Shown: positions 18,773 through 28,888, counted from the first letter of the stretch. The stretch is 64,000 nt of DNA from Streptomyces sp. BK239 (GCF_004217285.1 NZ_SHKS01000002.1:620001-684000); one strand, 5' to 3'. The notes: generated by a model not told the origin, from the sequence alone. Program-made: numbers and translations.

Positions 18773-20062
18773 GTGACCGACGCCCAAGAAACCGCAGCAG
18801 CCAGCTCACTGCGAACCACCGGAGGCGCCCCTCCGGACGACGGCGGATCGACTGCTTCCGGGGCGCCGACACCTCTCCTCGAACCGCGCGAGGGCATCCC
18901 CGAGGTGATCGCCGACGAGGCCTCGCTCGCCGAGGTGATCGCCGCGTTCGCCGCCGGCTCCGGCCCCGTCGCCGTCGACGCCGAGCGCGCCTCCGGCTAC
19001 CGCTACGGACAGCGCGCCTATCTGGTGCAGCTGCGCCGCCAGGGCGCCGGCACCGCGCTGATCGACCCCGTCGCCTGCCCCGACCTCTCCGCGCTGGGCG
19101 AGGCGCTCTCCGGCGTCGAGTGGGTGCTGCACGCCGCCACCCAGGACCTGCCCTGCCTGCGCGAGATAGGCATGGTGCCGACGCGGCTGTTCGACACCGA
19201 GCTGGCCGGACGGCTGGCCGGGTTCCCGCGGGTCGGCCTCGGCGCGATGGTCGAGGGTGTCCTCGGCTTCGTACTGGAGAAGGGGCATTCCGCCGTCGAC
19301 TGGTCGACCCGCCCGTTGCCCGAGCCGTGGCTGCGCTACGCCGCTCTGGACGTCGAGCTGCTCGTCGACCTGCGCGACGCGCTGGAGAAGGAGCTCGACC
19401 GGCAGGGCAAGCTGGAATGGGCCCGCCAGGAGTTCGACGCGATCGCCTCCGCGCCCCCGCCCGAGCCCCGCAAGGACCCATGGCGCCGTACGTCCGGCAT
19501 GCACAAGGTGCGCCGCCGCCGGCAGCTCGGCGTGGTGCGGGAGCTGTGGCAGACCCGCGACCGGATCGCGCAGCGGCGCGACGTCTCGCCGGGCAAGGTG
19601 CTGTCGGACGCGGCCATCGTGGAGGCGGCGCTCGCCCTTCCCACCACCGTGCAGGCGCTCGCGGCGCTGAACGGCTTCGGGCACCGGATGGGGCGGCGCC
19701 AGCTGGAGCAGTGGCAGGCCGCCGTCGACCGGGTGAGGTCGCTGACGGAGGCGCAGCTGCCCCTGCCGGGGCAGTCGGTCGCCGGGCCGCCCCCGCCCCG
19801 GGCGTGGGCCGACAAGGATCCGGCGGCCGCCGCGCGGCTGTCCGCCGCGCGGGCCGCGGTGTCGGCGCTCGCCGAGGAGCTGAACATGCCCCAGGAGAAC
19901 CTGATCGCGCCGGACAGTGTGCGCCGGGTCTGCTGGGAGCCGCCCGCACAGGCCGACGAGAGCGCGGTCGCGGCCGCCCTCGCGGGCCTCGGCGCGCGTC
20001 CATGGCAGGTGGAGCAGGTGACACCCGCCCTGACCGCCGCCCTGACCGCCAAGCCGGCCTAG
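18773..20062 (+). CDS. rnd: Ribonuclease D with HRDC domain
   Basis: 3'-5' exoribonuclease for stable RNA maturation. A DEDD exonuclease domain (about residues 40-210) shows ExoI VAVDAERASG, ExoII HAATQDLPCL and ExoIII YAALDVELLVDL. An HRDC domain follows (about 235-315, VRELWQTRDRIAQRRDVSPGKVL), then an actinobacterial C-terminal extension. The length (429 residues) is usual for streptomycetes. The N-terminal 45 residues are low-complexity. Monocistronic. Confidence 0.92.
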   Translation: MTDAQETAAASSLRTTGGAPPDDGGSTASGAPTPLLEPREGIPEVIADEASLAEVIAAFAAGSGPVAVDAERASGYRYGQRAYLVQLRRQGAGTALIDPVACPDLSALGEALSGVEWVLHAATQDLPCLREIGMVPTRLFDTELAGRLAGFPRVGLGAMVEGVLGFVLEKGHSAVDWSTRPLPEPWLRYAALDVELLVDLRDALEKELDRQGKLEWARQEFDAIASAPPPEPRKDPWRRTSGMHKVRRRRQLGVVRELWQTRDRIAQRRDVSPGKVLSDAAIVEAALALPTTVQALAALNGFGHRMGRRQLEQWQAAVDRVRSLTEAQLPLPGQSVAGPPPPRAWADKDPAAAARLSAARAAVSALAEELNMPQENLIAPDSVRRVCWEPPAQADESAVAAALAGLGARPWQVEQVTPALTAALTAKPA

Positions 20063-20175
20063 TGCCGTGAGCGAACGGGCGGCGGGCGGTAGCGGAACAG
20101 GGACGGCGAGATCACGCCAAGATCTGCGGCGGTCGCACCAGCCGGTGTGACCTTCGCCGCTCGCCACGCGAGGAC

Positions 20176-20223
20176 TGGGCAGCTACGTTACTCAGAAGTA
20201 GCATGGTCTGAGCAAGCGCTCAG
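20176..20223 (+). promoter_or_regulatory. fadA-fadB promoter with two overlapping dyads
   Basis: A -35-like TGGGCA (20176-20181) and -10 TAGCAT (20199-20204) are 17 bp apart. GCTAC (20182-20186) and GTAGC (20198-20202) form an inverted repeat across the spacer. CTGAGC-AAGC-GCTCAG (20208-20223) lies just downstream at the expected start site. Such an arrangement suits a TetR- or FadR-like repressor of fatty-acid degradation genes; the regulator is not in the window. Confidence 0.55.
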
Positions 20224-20249
20224 CGTCCCGCACCTGGAGGAGAGCCATC

Positions 20250-21467
20250 GTGCCTCGTACCGTCAGGGACGTCGTCTTCGTCGACGGCGTCCGTACCCCG
20301 TTCGGCAAGGCGGGCCCGAAGGGCATCTACCACGAGACCCGCGCCGACGACCTCGTCGTGAAGGCGATCCGGGAGCTGCTGCGCCGCAACCCCGGGCTCG
20401 ACCCCGCGAAGATCGACGAGGTCGCCATCGCCGCGACCACGCAGATCGGCGACCAGGGCCTCACCATCGGCCGCACCGCCGGGATCCTGGCCGGTCTCCC
20501 CCAGTCGGTCCCCGGCTACTCCATCGACCGCATGTGCGCCGGCGCCCTGACCGCCGTCACCTCGGTCGCCGGCTCCGTCGCCTTCGGCGCGTACGACATC
20601 GCCGTCGCCGGCGGTGTCGAGCACATGGGCCGCCACCCGATGGGTGAGGGCGTCGACCCCAACCCGCGCTTCGTCAGCGAGAAGCTGGTCGACGAGTCCG
20701 CGCTGTTCATGGGCATGACCGCGGAGAACCTGCACGACCGCTACCCGCAGATCACCAAGCAGCGCGCCGACGAGTACGCCGTGCGCTCCCAGGAGAAGGC
20801 CGCCAAGGCGTACGCCAACGGCAAGATCCAGGCCGACCTGGTACCGATCTCGGTGCGCCGCACCAACCCGGAGGCCGGTGAGACGGGCTGGGGCCTGGTC
20901 ACCGCCGACGAGCCGATGCGCCCGGGCACGACTCTGGAGAACCTCCAGGGCCTGAAGACCCCGTTCCGCGTCCACGGCCGGGTCACCGCCGGCAACGCGG
21001 CCGGCCTGAACGACGGCGCCACCGCGTCGCTCATCGCGTCCGAGGACTTCGCCCGCGCCAACGACCTGCCGGTCAAGATGCGCCTGGTGTCCTACTCCTT
21101 CGCCGGCGTCGAGCCCGAGGTCATGGGCTACGGCCCGATCCCGGCCACGGAGAAGGCGCTGGCCCAGGCGGGCCTGTCCATCTCCGACATCGGCCTGTTC
21201 GAGATCAACGAGGCCTTCGCCGTCCAGGTCCTGGCCTTCCTGGACCACTACGGCATCGCCGACGACGACGAGCGCGTCAACCAGTACGGCGGCGCCATCG
21301 CCTTCGGCCACCCGCTCGCCTCCTCCGGCGTCCGTCTGATGACGCAGCTGGCCCGCCAGTTCGAGGAGCAGCCGCAGGTCCGTTACGGCCTGACCACCAT
21401 GTGCGTCGGCTTCGGCATGGGCGCGACGGTCATCTGGGAGAACCCGCACTTCGAGGGGGACAAGTGA
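20250..21467 (+). CDS. fadA: Acetyl-CoA acyltransferase (3-ketoacyl-CoA thiolase)
   Basis: Last step of fatty-acid beta-oxidation: thiolytic cleavage of 3-ketoacyl-CoA. At 405 residues it is of normal length, with nucleophile Cys96 in SIDRMCAGAL, the NEAF motif with its active Asn, GGAIAFGHPLASSG with the catalytic His, and the second Cys in MCVGFGMG. GTG 20250 is set by GGAGGA about 8 bases upstream. Its stop overlaps the start of fadB (GTGA), so the two subunits of a trifunctional-like complex are coupled. Confidence 0.93.
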   Translation: MPRTVRDVVFVDGVRTPFGKAGPKGIYHETRADDLVVKAIRELLRRNPGLDPAKIDEVAIAATTQIGDQGLTIGRTAGILAGLPQSVPGYSIDRMCAGALTAVTSVAGSVAFGAYDIAVAGGVEHMGRHPMGEGVDPNPRFVSEKLVDESALFMGMTAENLHDRYPQITKQRADEYAVRSQEKAAKAYANGKIQADLVPISVRRTNPEAGETGWGLVTADEPMRPGTTLENLQGLKTPFRVHGRVTAGNAAGLNDGATASLIASEDFARANDLPVKMRLVSYSFAGVEPEVMGYGPIPATEKALAQAGLSISDIGLFEINEAFAVQVLAFLDHYGIADDDERVNQYGGAIAFGHPLASSGVRLMTQLARQFEEQPQVRYGLTTMCVGFGMGATVIWENPHFEGDK

Positions 21468-23593
21468 GCACCACCGCTGAGCTGTTGAAGGGTGCGGCCG
21501 AGCTGTTCCCGGACGAGGTCGTCACCCAGGCGCACGTACGCCACCTGGACCTGCCGTTCGGCGCCGGGCGCTTCGCCCTGATCACGCTGGACAACGGTTT
21601 CGACCACACCAAGCCGACCACCTTCGGCCCCGCGTCGCTGGCGAACCTGAACCTCGCCATCGACCAGGTCGAGAAGGAGGCCGCGGCCGGCGACATCGTC
21701 GGTGTCGGCATCACGGGCAAGCCGTTCATCTTCGCCGTCGGCGCGGACCTCAAGGGCGTCGAGCTCCTGAAGGAGCACAAGGACGCGCTCGCCATCGGCA
21801 AGGGCGGCCACGAGGTCTTCAAGCGCCTCGCGGGCCTCGGCGTGCCGACCTTCGCGTACTACAACGGCGCGGCCATGGGCGGCGGCGTCGAGGTCGGCCT
21901 GCACTGCACCTACCGCACGGTGTCCGCGGCGCTGCCCGCGTTCTCGCTCCCCGAGGTCTTCCTCGGCCTGGTCCCCGGCTGGGGCGGCTGCACGCTGCTG
22001 CCGAACCTGATCGGCGCCGACAAGGCCGTCTCGGTGATCATCGAGAACTCGCTCAACCAGAACAAGCAGCTCAAGGGCGCCCAGGTCTACGAACTGGGCA
22101 TCGCCGACGCGCTGTTCGAGGGCGCGGACTTCCTGGAGCAGTCGCTGCTGTGGACGGCGTCCGTCCTCAAGGGCGAGATCGTCGTCGACCGCCCGGTGAT
22201 CGACCGCGGCGAGGCCTGGGACCAGGCCGTCGCCAAGGGCCGCTTCATCGCGGACTCCAAGGTGCACGGCGCGGCCCCGGCCGCCTACCGCGCCCTCGAC
22301 ATCATCGCCGCCGCCAAGAACGGTGACCTGCAGCAGGGCTACGACGCCGAGGACAAGGCGCTCGCCGACCTGATCATGGGCGGTGAACTGCGCGCCGGCA
22401 TCTACGCGTTCAACCTGGTGCAGAAGCGCGGCAAGCGTCCCGCGGGCGCCCCGGACAAGAACCTCGCCCGTCCGGTCACCAAGGTCGGCGTCGTGGGCGC
22501 GGGCCTCATGGCCTCCCAGCTCGCGCTGCTGTTCCTGCGCCGCCTCGAGGTGCCGGTCGTGCTGACCGACATCGACCAGGAGCGCGTCGACAAGGGTGTG
22601 GGCTACGTCCACGCCGAGATCGAGAAGCTGCTCGGCAAGGGCCGTATCAACCAGGACAAGGCCAACCGCCTCAAGGCGCTGGTGTCCGGCGTCCTGGACA
22701 AGGCCGAGGGCTTCTCCGACGCGGACTTCGTGATCGAGGCCGTGTTCGAGGAGATCGGCGTCAAGCAGCAGGTGTTCGCGGAGGTCGAGGCGGTCGCCCC
22801 GGCGCACGCGATCTTCGCCACCAACACCTCCTCGCTGTCGGTCTCCGAGATGGCGTCGAAGCTGAAGCACCCCGAGCGGGTCGTCGGCTTCCACTTCTTC
22901 AACCCGGTCGCCGTCCTGCCGCTGCTCGAGATCGTCCGCGGCGAGCAGACCGACGACGCCTCGCTGGCCACGGCGTTCGCCGTCGCCAAGAAGCTGAAGA
23001 AGACCGCGGTGCTGACGAAGGACGCCCCGGCGTTCGTCGTGAACCGCATCCTGACCCGCTTCATGGGCGAGATCCAGAACGTCATCGACGAGGGCACGCC
23101 GGTCGAGGTCGCCGAGAAGGCGGTCGAGCCGCTGGGCCTGCCGATGTCGCCGCTGGTGCTGCTGGAGCTCGTCGGCCCGGCCATCGGTCTGCACGTCTCG
23201 GAGACCCTCAACCGCGCCTTCCCGGAGCGTTTCACGGTGTCCCCGAACCTGGCCGCCGTCGTCAAGGCGGGCAAGCGCGGCTTCTACGTCTACGACTCCG
23301 GCAAGCCGGAGCTGGACCCCGAGGTCGCCGCGCTCCTCAAGCAGGGCGATGTCGTCCTCACCGAGGAGCAGGTCCGTGACCGCGTTCTGGACGCCGTCGC
23401 CCAGGAGATCGGGCTCATGCTCGACGAGGGCGTCGTCGCCGAGGCCCAGGACATCGACCTGTGCCTGATCACCGGCGCGGGCTGGCCCTTCCACCTGGGC
23501 GGCATCACGCCGTACCTGGACCGTGAGGGCGTGTCGGAGCGGGTGAACGGCAAGCGTTTCCTGGCTCCGGGCGTGGCGTCCGTCCCGGCGTAA
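21464..23593 (+). CDS. fadB: Multifunctional enoyl-CoA hydratase/3-hydroxyacyl-CoA dehydrogenase
   Basis: Alpha subunit of the beta-oxidation complex, 709 residues. The N-terminal crotonase domain (about 10-290) has an oxyanion region near YYNGAAMGGGVEVGL and the catalytic Glu in SLPEVFLGLVPGWGG. The NAD-binding 3-hydroxyacyl-CoA dehydrogenase domain begins with VGVVGAGLMASQLALL (about 342), and its catalytic segment is GFHFFNPVAVLPLLEIV. C-terminal dehydrogenase domains follow. It is a partner of the thiolase encoded just upstream. The GTG start overlaps the thiolase stop; the frame is open a little further upstream, but only inside fadA. Confidence 0.93.
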   Translation: MSTTAELLKGAAELFPDEVVTQAHVRHLDLPFGAGRFALITLDNGFDHTKPTTFGPASLANLNLAIDQVEKEAAAGDIVGVGITGKPFIFAVGADLKGVELLKEHKDALAIGKGGHEVFKRLAGLGVPTFAYYNGAAMGGGVEVGLHCTYRTVSAALPAFSLPEVFLGLVPGWGGCTLLPNLIGADKAVSVIIENSLNQNKQLKGAQVYELGIADALFEGADFLEQSLLWTASVLKGEIVVDRPVIDRGEAWDQAVAKGRFIADSKVHGAAPAAYRALDIIAAAKNGDLQQGYDAEDKALADLIMGGELRAGIYAFNLVQKRGKRPAGAPDKNLARPVTKVGVVGAGLMASQLALLFLRRLEVPVVLTDIDQERVDKGVGYVHAEIEKLLGKGRINQDKANRLKALVSGVLDKAEGFSDADFVIEAVFEEIGVKQQVFAEVEAVAPAHAIFATNTSSLSVSEMASKLKHPERVVGFHFFNPVAVLPLLEIVRGEQTDDASLATAFAVAKKLKKTAVLTKDAPAFVVNRILTRFMGEIQNVIDEGTPVEVAEKAVEPLGLPMSPLVLLELVGPAIGLHVSETLNRAFPERFTVSPNLAAVVKAGKRGFYVYDSGKPELDPEVAALLKQGDVVLTEEQVRDRVLDAVAQEIGLMLDEGVVAEAQDIDLCLITGAGWPFHLGGITPYLDREGVSERVNGKRFLAPGVASVPA

Positions 23594-23626
23594 GCGCCGT
23601 ACGGCACACGGGAGTACGACCGTGAA

Positions 23627-23657
23627 GAGGGCCTCCGCCGGTTCGGCGGGGGCCCTC
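23627..23657. terminator. Hairpin between fadB and the convergent beta-propeller gene
   Basis: A 13-bp stem with one G-T pair (23627-23639 with 23645-23657) and loop GGTTC, placed between the two convergent stops at 23593 and 23678. Confidence 0.8.
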
Positions 23658-23677
23658 CGCCGTACTCGTCCGCCCCC

Positions 23678-24712
23678 TCAGACCTCCTGCCAGGCCGCCG
23701 ACGCGGGGGCCGACTCGCCGGCGTGGAGACGGGCGACGAGGAGGCGGCCGGTCGACGGGGACAGGGCCGCCGCGACCACCCGGCCCTCGTCGTCCTTCGC
23801 GAGGGCCACCTCGGTGTCGTCGGGCAGTGCCGGCCCGGACTCGGTCCAGCCGTCGGCCGCTTCGCCCCCGGCGCGGTACGAGGTGAAGGCGACGCGGCCC
23901 TCCGTCGAGCGCTGGGCGAGCAACGTGACGTCCCGGCCGTCGAGTTCGCACCGCGCGGCGGCCACCGGGCCCGGGCCCGCCACCGGCGCCACCGTGACCG
24001 GCTCGCTGCCCGGACGCCAGGCGCGCAGGTCGCCGGAGTCGTCGGCGTAGAAGAGCGTCGTCTCCTCGGAGGAGGTGGCGAGGGCCCGGAGGGTGCCGGG
24101 CCGGACCGGCGTGCGAAGGAACTCGGCCGCCGCCACCCGCTTGGCCGGCGCGTCCTGCCGTCGGCGCAGGATCCCACCGCCGACCACGGTGTACACCTCC
24201 ACGCACCCCGACTCCCCGACCATGGCGGCCGGCGGCCCCTGTGTCTGGGCCCCCTCCGTCTCCGGCAGGTCCTCCAGCACGCGCCAGGGCCCCCAGCCGC
24301 CCTTCTCCTTCTGGGCGATCATGCGCAGCCCGCCGTCGCCGCAGCGCACGAAGACGTGCGCCCGTCCCTGGTGGTCCACGGCCACCGCGGGCGGGCCCGT
24401 GCGGTCGCCCTTGGTGTCCGGGTGGCCGAGAGGGGTCCAGTCCATCGGGGAGAGCAGCGGACGGAAGTGGGTCGAGTGCACCACGCCCGCCTCGCCCTTC
24501 CCCAGGGGCCGCCAGGAGACCAGGTGCGCGTAGCCGTCGACGCCTCGGCCGACGGCGAGGACCGGGTGCACCTTCTGGTCGCCGCCGACTTTGCGGGGTG
24601 CCTGCCACGAGCCGCCCGGGGCCTGCTCGGCCCGGCACAGGACGCCGTCGTCCGACGTGAGGTAGACACAGAGCCGCCCGTCACGGCCACGTATGAGCCA
24701 ATCGCCGTTCAT
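23678..24712 (-). CDS. Hypothetical protein, probable beta-propeller
   Basis: A 344-residue protein without signal peptide. It is built from repeated units of about 45-50 residues with the pattern DG-R-xVxV-(x)n-W (for example VDHQGRAHVFVRCGDGGLRMI), typical of tectonin/PLL-like propellers that bind sugars. I cannot name a family with certainty. ATG 24712 is the first codon of the conserved frame. It diverges from the NYN gene with a 59-bp gap. Confidence 0.7.
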   Translation of the reverse strand: MNGDWLIRGRDGRLCVYLTSDDGVLCRAEQAPGGSWQAPRKVGGDQKVHPVLAVGRGVDGYAHLVSWRPLGKGEAGVVHSTHFRPLLSPMDWTPLGHPDTKGDRTGPPAVAVDHQGRAHVFVRCGDGGLRMIAQKEKGGWGPWRVLEDLPETEGAQTQGPPAAMVGESGCVEVYTVVGGGILRRRQDAPAKRVAAAEFLRTPVRPGTLRALATSSEETTLFYADDSGDLRAWRPGSEPVTVAPVAGPGPVAAARCELDGRDVTLLAQRSTEGRVAFTSYRAGGEAADGWTESGPALPDDTEVALAKDDEGRVVAAALSPSTGRLLVARLHAGESAPASAAWQEV

Positions 24713-24771
24713 CGGCTCACTCTAAGCCGCGGGCATCCGTCGCCGTGCGCCGCCCGTGCGACCCTGGGCGC

Positions 24772-25146
24772 ATGGACGACGACAATGACCCTGCGCTGGT
24801 GATCGTGGACGCCGCGAACGTGGTCGGGTCGGTGCCCGACGGCTGGTGGCGGGACCGGCGCGGCGCGGCCGAACGGCTGCGGGACCGGCTGGCGGCGGAC
24901 GGGCTGCCGGGCCACCCTGGGCCCGTGGAGATCGTCCTCGTCGTGGAGGGCGCGGCCCGCGGGGTCTCGACCGTGCCCGGCGTACGGGTGGAATCCGCCC
25001 CAGGCAGCGGCGACGACCACATCGTCGCCCTGGTGTCCGATGCGACCGACCGCCGACGCCTGGTGGTGACGGCCGACCGCGAACTGCGCCGCCGCGTGAC
25101 GGAACTGGGCGCAGAGGTGACGGGCCCACGCACGGTACGCGGCTGA
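24772..25146 (+). CDS. NYN/PIN-like nuclease domain protein
   Basis: A 124-residue single-domain protein. It opens with ALVIVDAANVVGS, the first acidic motif of NYN (YacP-like) RNases. The second acidic site is SGDDHIVALV and the third VVTADRELRRRV. The three Asp positions of the PIN-like active site are kept, so RNA cleavage is plausible. ATG 24772 is taken since the family starts just before the acidic strand; the Shine-Dalgarno is weak. Confidence 0.82.
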   Translation: MDDDNDPALVIVDAANVVGSVPDGWWRDRRGAAERLRDRLAADGLPGHPGPVEIVLVVEGAARGVSTVPGVRVESAPGSGDDHIVALVSDATDRRRLVVTADRELRRRVTELGAEVTGPRTVRG

Positions 25147-25237
25147 ACCCCCGCACGGGAGCCCACCGGCCCCGCATCCGCCCCGGAGGGCGCAGCCCAC
25201 TCGACGAGCCTCCGGGTGCCCCTGGGGCGCGGAGCCG

Positions 25238-26758
25238 TCAGTGGGCTTGCGGGTTCGCCGGGGGCGTCCCCTGGGTCGTTGTGGTCTCGCCGCGGCCCAG
25301 GCGGCTGTGGGAGCGGCCGTACAGGAAGTAGACGGCGATGCCGATGACCATCCAGAAGGCGAAGCGGAGCCAGGTCTCGGCGGGCAGGTTGAGCATGAGC
25401 CACAGGGAGGCGGCCACCGACAGGATCGGGATGACCGGCACCCACGGGGTGCGGAAGGCCCGGTGCAGGTCGGGGCGGGTCCGGCGGAGGATGATCACGC
25501 CGATGGCGACGACGACGAAGGCGAACAGGGTGCCGATGTTGACCAGTTCGGCCAGCTCGCTCAGCGGCGTGAAGCCGGCCAGGACCGCGATGAGCACACC
25601 GAGCAGGATGGTCGGCCGGTGCGGGGTCTTGAAGCGCGGGTGGACCTGGGAGAAGAAGCGGGGCAGCAGTCCGTCGCGGCTCATCGCGAAGAAGACCCGG
25701 GTCTGTCCGAGCAGCAGGATCATGCAGACCGTGGTGAGGCCGACGGCGGCGCCGAAGCTGATGAACCCGGCGAACCAGGGGTGCCCGGTGGCCTTGAAGG
25801 CGTCGGCGAGCGGCGCGGTGATGGACAGCCGGCTGTAGTGCTGCATGCCGGTCACGACGATCGACACCAGCACGTACAGCGTGGTGCAGATGACGAGCGA
25901 GCCGAGGATGCCGCGGGGCATGTCCCGCTGCGGGTTCCTCGTCTCCTCGGCGGCCGTGGCGACGACGTCGAAGCCGATGAAGGCGAAGAAGACGACCGAG
26001 GCGGCCGTGAAAATGCCCAGCACGCCGAAGTTGGAGGGCGCCCAGCCGAACATCAGCTGGATCAGCGGGGACTGGAGGCTGTCGCCCGGCGGCACCGGCT
26101 GCGACTTCGGGATGAACGGCTTGTAGTTGTCACCGTTGATCAGGAAGGCCCCCGCGACGATCACGGTGAGCACGACGGTCACCTTGATGGCGACGACGAC
26201 GGAGGTCACGCGCGCGGAGAGCTTGGTGCCGACCACCAGGATGGCGGTGAGCACCAGCACCAGCAACGCGGCGAGGAGGTCGAAGCCGAAGCCCGTGGCG
26301 CCGTCCCGCACGCCGAGCGCGGCCGGCAGGTGCACGCCCACGTTGTCCAGCAGCGAGTGGATGTACCCGGACCAGCCGACGGCGACCACCGCCGTGCCGA
26401 GCGCGAACTCCAGGACGAGGTCCCAGCCGATGATCCAGGCGGGCAGTTCCCCCAGGGAGGCGTACGAGAACGTGTACGCGGAGCCCGCCACCGGGACGGT
26501 GGAGGCGAACTCGGCGTAGCAGAGCGCGGCGAGCGCGCAGACGACGCCGGACACCACGAAGGCCAGGGCGACGGCGGGACCGGCGTTGTTCTTGGCCACG
26601 GTGCCGGTGAGGACGAAGATGCCGGTGCCGATGATGACGCCGACGCCGAAGACGGTCAGGTCCAGCGCGGACAAAGACTTCTTGAGCGCGTGCTCTGGCT
26701 CCTCGGTATCGAGGATGGACTGCTCGACCTTCTTCGTCCGGAAGAGGGTGCTGCTCAC
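25238..26758 (-). CDS. APC-family cationic amino-acid permease
   Basis: A cytoplasmic-membrane transporter (506 residues, about 12 membrane segments) of the amino acid-polyamine-cation superfamily. It shows the conserved first helix GVGVIIGTGIFVLTG and the FFAFIGFDVVATAAEE segment of the CAT subgroup. GTG 26758 is chosen: GGGAGG lies 6 bases before it and the protein then starts MSSTLFRTKKVEQS. An ATG at 26791 is in frame without a site. The His-poor, Thr-rich C-terminal tail is cytoplasmic. It is separated from dxs by a strong hairpin, so it is transcribed alone. Confidence 0.9.
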   Translation of the reverse strand: MSSTLFRTKKVEQSILDTEEPEHALKKSLSALDLTVFGVGVIIGTGIFVLTGTVAKNNAGPAVALAFVVSGVVCALAALCYAEFASTVPVAGSAYTFSYASLGELPAWIIGWDLVLEFALGTAVVAVGWSGYIHSLLDNVGVHLPAALGVRDGATGFGFDLLAALLVLVLTAILVVGTKLSARVTSVVVAIKVTVVLTVIVAGAFLINGDNYKPFIPKSQPVPPGDSLQSPLIQLMFGWAPSNFGVLGIFTAASVVFFAFIGFDVVATAAEETRNPQRDMPRGILGSLVICTTLYVLVSIVVTGMQHYSRLSITAPLADAFKATGHPWFAGFISFGAAVGLTTVCMILLLGQTRVFFAMSRDGLLPRFFSQVHPRFKTPHRPTILLGVLIAVLAGFTPLSELAELVNIGTLFAFVVVAIGVIILRRTRPDLHRAFRTPWVPVIPILSVAASLWLMLNLPAETWLRFAFWMVIGIAVYFLYGRSHSRLGRGETTTTQGTPPANPQAH

Positions 26759-26842
26759 GGGGTACCTCCCACGCTGTGTCGTCCTCGACATGATCGAGAG
26801 GGGGCGTATTGCGTATGCCCCGGCGCGGGCGCGTTAACGCGA

Positions 26843-26886
26843 ATGGGCCGGTGCGACCACTCCTTACAGTGGTCGCACCGGCCCAT
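26843..26886. terminator. Strong hairpin downstream of dxs
   Basis: Perfect 19-bp stem (26843-26861 with 26868-26886), loop CCTTAC, 20 bp beyond the dxs stop on the minus strand. It insulates dxs from the permease gene. Confidence 0.9.
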
Positions 26887-26905
26887 CCGGGCGTGTCGGG
26901 TGGCG

Positions 26906-28834
26906 TCAGTCGCGCGCGGACTCCACCGCGTCGGCAGCCGCCGTCGTCCCGCCGTACCGGCCGTCGAGCCGGGAGACCAGGCCGGTGACCTGGCGGGCGA
27001 TGTCGGGGGCGGTCAGGCCGATCTCGGCCATGACCTCGGCGCGGGAGGCGTGGTCGAGGAAGCGCGGCGGGATGCCGAAGTCGCGCAGCGGGACGTCGAC
27101 GCCGGCGTCGCGCAGGGCCTGGGAGATCGCGGAGCCGACGCCGCCGACGCGGGAGTTGTCCTCGACGGTGACGACGACGCGGTGGCGGTCGGCGAGCGGG
27201 GCCATCGCCTCGTCGACGGGCTTGACCCAGCGGGGGTCCACGACGGTGGTGGTGATGCCCTGCCGGTCGAGCAGCGCGGCGATCTCCAGGCACATCGGGG
27301 CGAGGGCGCCCACGGAGACGAGCAGCACGTCGGGCCGGTCGGTGCCGGGCTCGCGCAGCACGTCCATGCCGCCCACGCGGCCCACGGCGGGCACGGCGGG
27401 GCCGACGGCGCCCTTGGAGAAGCGGACGACGGTCGGGGCGTCGTCGACGGCGACGGCCTCGCGCAGCTGGGCGCGCACCTGGTCGGCGTCACGCGGCGCG
27501 GCCAGCCGCAGGCCGGGGACGACCTGGAGGATCGACATGTCCCACATGCCGTTGTGGGAGGCGCCGTCGGTGCCGGTGACGCCGGCCCGGTCCAGGACGA
27601 AGGTGACGCCGCACTTGTGCAGGGCGACGTCCATCAGCACCTGGTCGAAGGCGCGGTTGAGGAAGGTGGCGTAGACGGCGAAGACGGGGTGCACGCCCGC
27701 GTGCGCGAGGCCCGCGGCGGAGACGGCGCCGTGCTGCTCGGCGATGCCGACGTCGTAGACGCGCTCGGGGAAGGCCTTGGCGAACTTGTCGAGGCCGACG
27801 GGCTGGAGCATCGCGGCGGTGATGGCGACGATGTCGTCGCGCTCCTTGCCGAGCTCGACCATCTCGTCGCCGAAGACGGAGGTCCAGTCGGCGCCGGAGG
27901 TGGAGATCGGCAGGCCGGTGTCCGGGTGGATCTTGCCGACGGCGTGGAAGCGGTCGGCCTCGTCCTGGAGGGCGGGCTGGTAGCCGCGGCCCTTCTCGGT
28001 GAGGCAGTGCACGATGACGGGGCCGCCGAACCGCTTGGCGCGGGCCAGCGCCGACTCCAGGGCCTCGAGGTCGTGGCCGTCGATGGGGCCGACGTACTTC
28101 AGGCCGAGGTCCTCGAACATGCCCTGGGGGGCGACCAGGTCCTTCAGGCCCTTCTTGGCGCCGTGCAGGGTCTCGTAAAGGGGCCGTCCGACGACCGGCG
28201 TGCGGTCGAGGATCTCCTTGGTGCGGGTGAGGAAGCGCTCGTAGCCGTCGGTCGTGCGCAGCGTGGCGAGGTGGTTGGCGAGGCCGCCGATGGTGGGCGC
28301 GTAGGAGCGCTCGTTGTCGTTGACGACGATGACGAGCGGGCGGTCCTTGGCCTCGGCGATGTTGTTGAGCGCCTCCCAGGCCATGCCGCCGGTCAGGGCG
28401 CCGTCGCCGATGACGGCCACGACGTGGCTGTCCCGTTCCAGCAGCTGGTTGGCCTTGGCGATGCCGTCGGCCCAGCCGAGCACCGTGGAGGCGTGGCTGT
28501 TCTCGATGACGTCGTGCTCGGACTCGGCCTGCGAGGGGTAGCCGGACAGGCCGCCCTTCATCTTCAGCCGGGAGAAGTCCTGCCGCCCGGTGAGCAGCTT
28601 GTGCACGTAGGACTGGTGGCCGGTGTCCCAGAGCACCTTGTCCTTGGGGGACTCGAAGACGCGGTGCAGGGCGATGGTGAGCTCGACCACGCCGAGGTTG
28701 GGGCCGAGGTGGCCGCCGGTCTTGGAGACGGCGTCGACGAGGAAGCTCCGGATCTCCCCGGCCAGCAGGGTCAGCTCCTCCGGGCTGAGCCGGTCCAGAT
28801 CGCGCGGTCCCCTGATGCGGGTCAGCAGCGGCAC
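26906..28834 (-). CDS. dxs: 1-deoxy-D-xylulose-5-phosphate synthase
   Basis: First enzyme of the MEP isoprenoid pathway; condenses pyruvate and glyceraldehyde-3-phosphate with thiamine diphosphate, and also feeds thiamine and pyridoxal synthesis. At 642 residues it is full length. Motifs include [18 protein letters not shown], the ThDP/Mg motif [25 protein letters not shown], and the transketolase pyrimidine domain with [15 protein letters not shown]. The GTG start is preceded by AAGGAGG. A TAGACT hexamer about 50 bases upstream is a likely -10. Confidence 0.96.
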   Translation of the reverse strand: MPLLTRIRGPRDLDRLSPEELTLLAGEIRSFLVDAVSKTGGHLGPNLGVVELTIALHRVFESPKDKVLWDTGHQSYVHKLLTGRQDFSRLKMKGGLSGYPSQAESEHDVIENSHASTVLGWADGIAKANQLLERDSHVVAVIGDGALTGGMAWEALNNIAEAKDRPLVIVVNDNERSYAPTIGGLANHLATLRTTDGYERFLTRTKEILDRTPVVGRPLYETLHGAKKGLKDLVAPQGMFEDLGLKYVGPIDGHDLEALESALARAKRFGGPVIVHCLTEKGRGYQPALQDEADRFHAVGKIHPDTGLPISTSGADWTSVFGDEMVELGKERDDIVAITAAMLQPVGLDKFAKAFPERVYDVGIAEQHGAVSAAGLAHAGVHPVFAVYATFLNRAFDQVLMDVALHKCGVTFVLDRAGVTGTDGASHNGMWDMSILQVVPGLRLAAPRDADQVRAQLREAVAVDDAPTVVRFSKGAVGPAVPAVGRVGGMDVLREPGTDRPDVLLVSVGALAPMCLEIAALLDRQGITTTVVDPRWVKPVDEAMAPLADRHRVVVTVEDNSRVGGVGSAISQALRDAGVDVPLRDFGIPPRFLDHASRAEVMAEIGLTAPDIARQVTGLVSRLDGRYGGTTAAADAVESARD

Positions 28835-28882
28835 CCGTGCCTCCTTGCAGTAGAGCTGATCGAGCTGTTTCCGGGCGCATCG

Positions 28883-28888
28883 AGTCTA
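28883..28888 (-). promoter_or_regulatory. Candidate -10 hexamer TAGACT for dxs
   Basis: TAGACT on the minus strand matches the TANNNT consensus and predicts a 5' leader of roughly 40 bases. No convincing -35 hexamer is seen. Confidence 0.4.

Noticed and set aside
21383..23494. A 703-codon minus-strand open frame opposite fadB
   Set aside because: Antisense shadow; no conserved motifs, while fadB shows all expected catalytic motifs.
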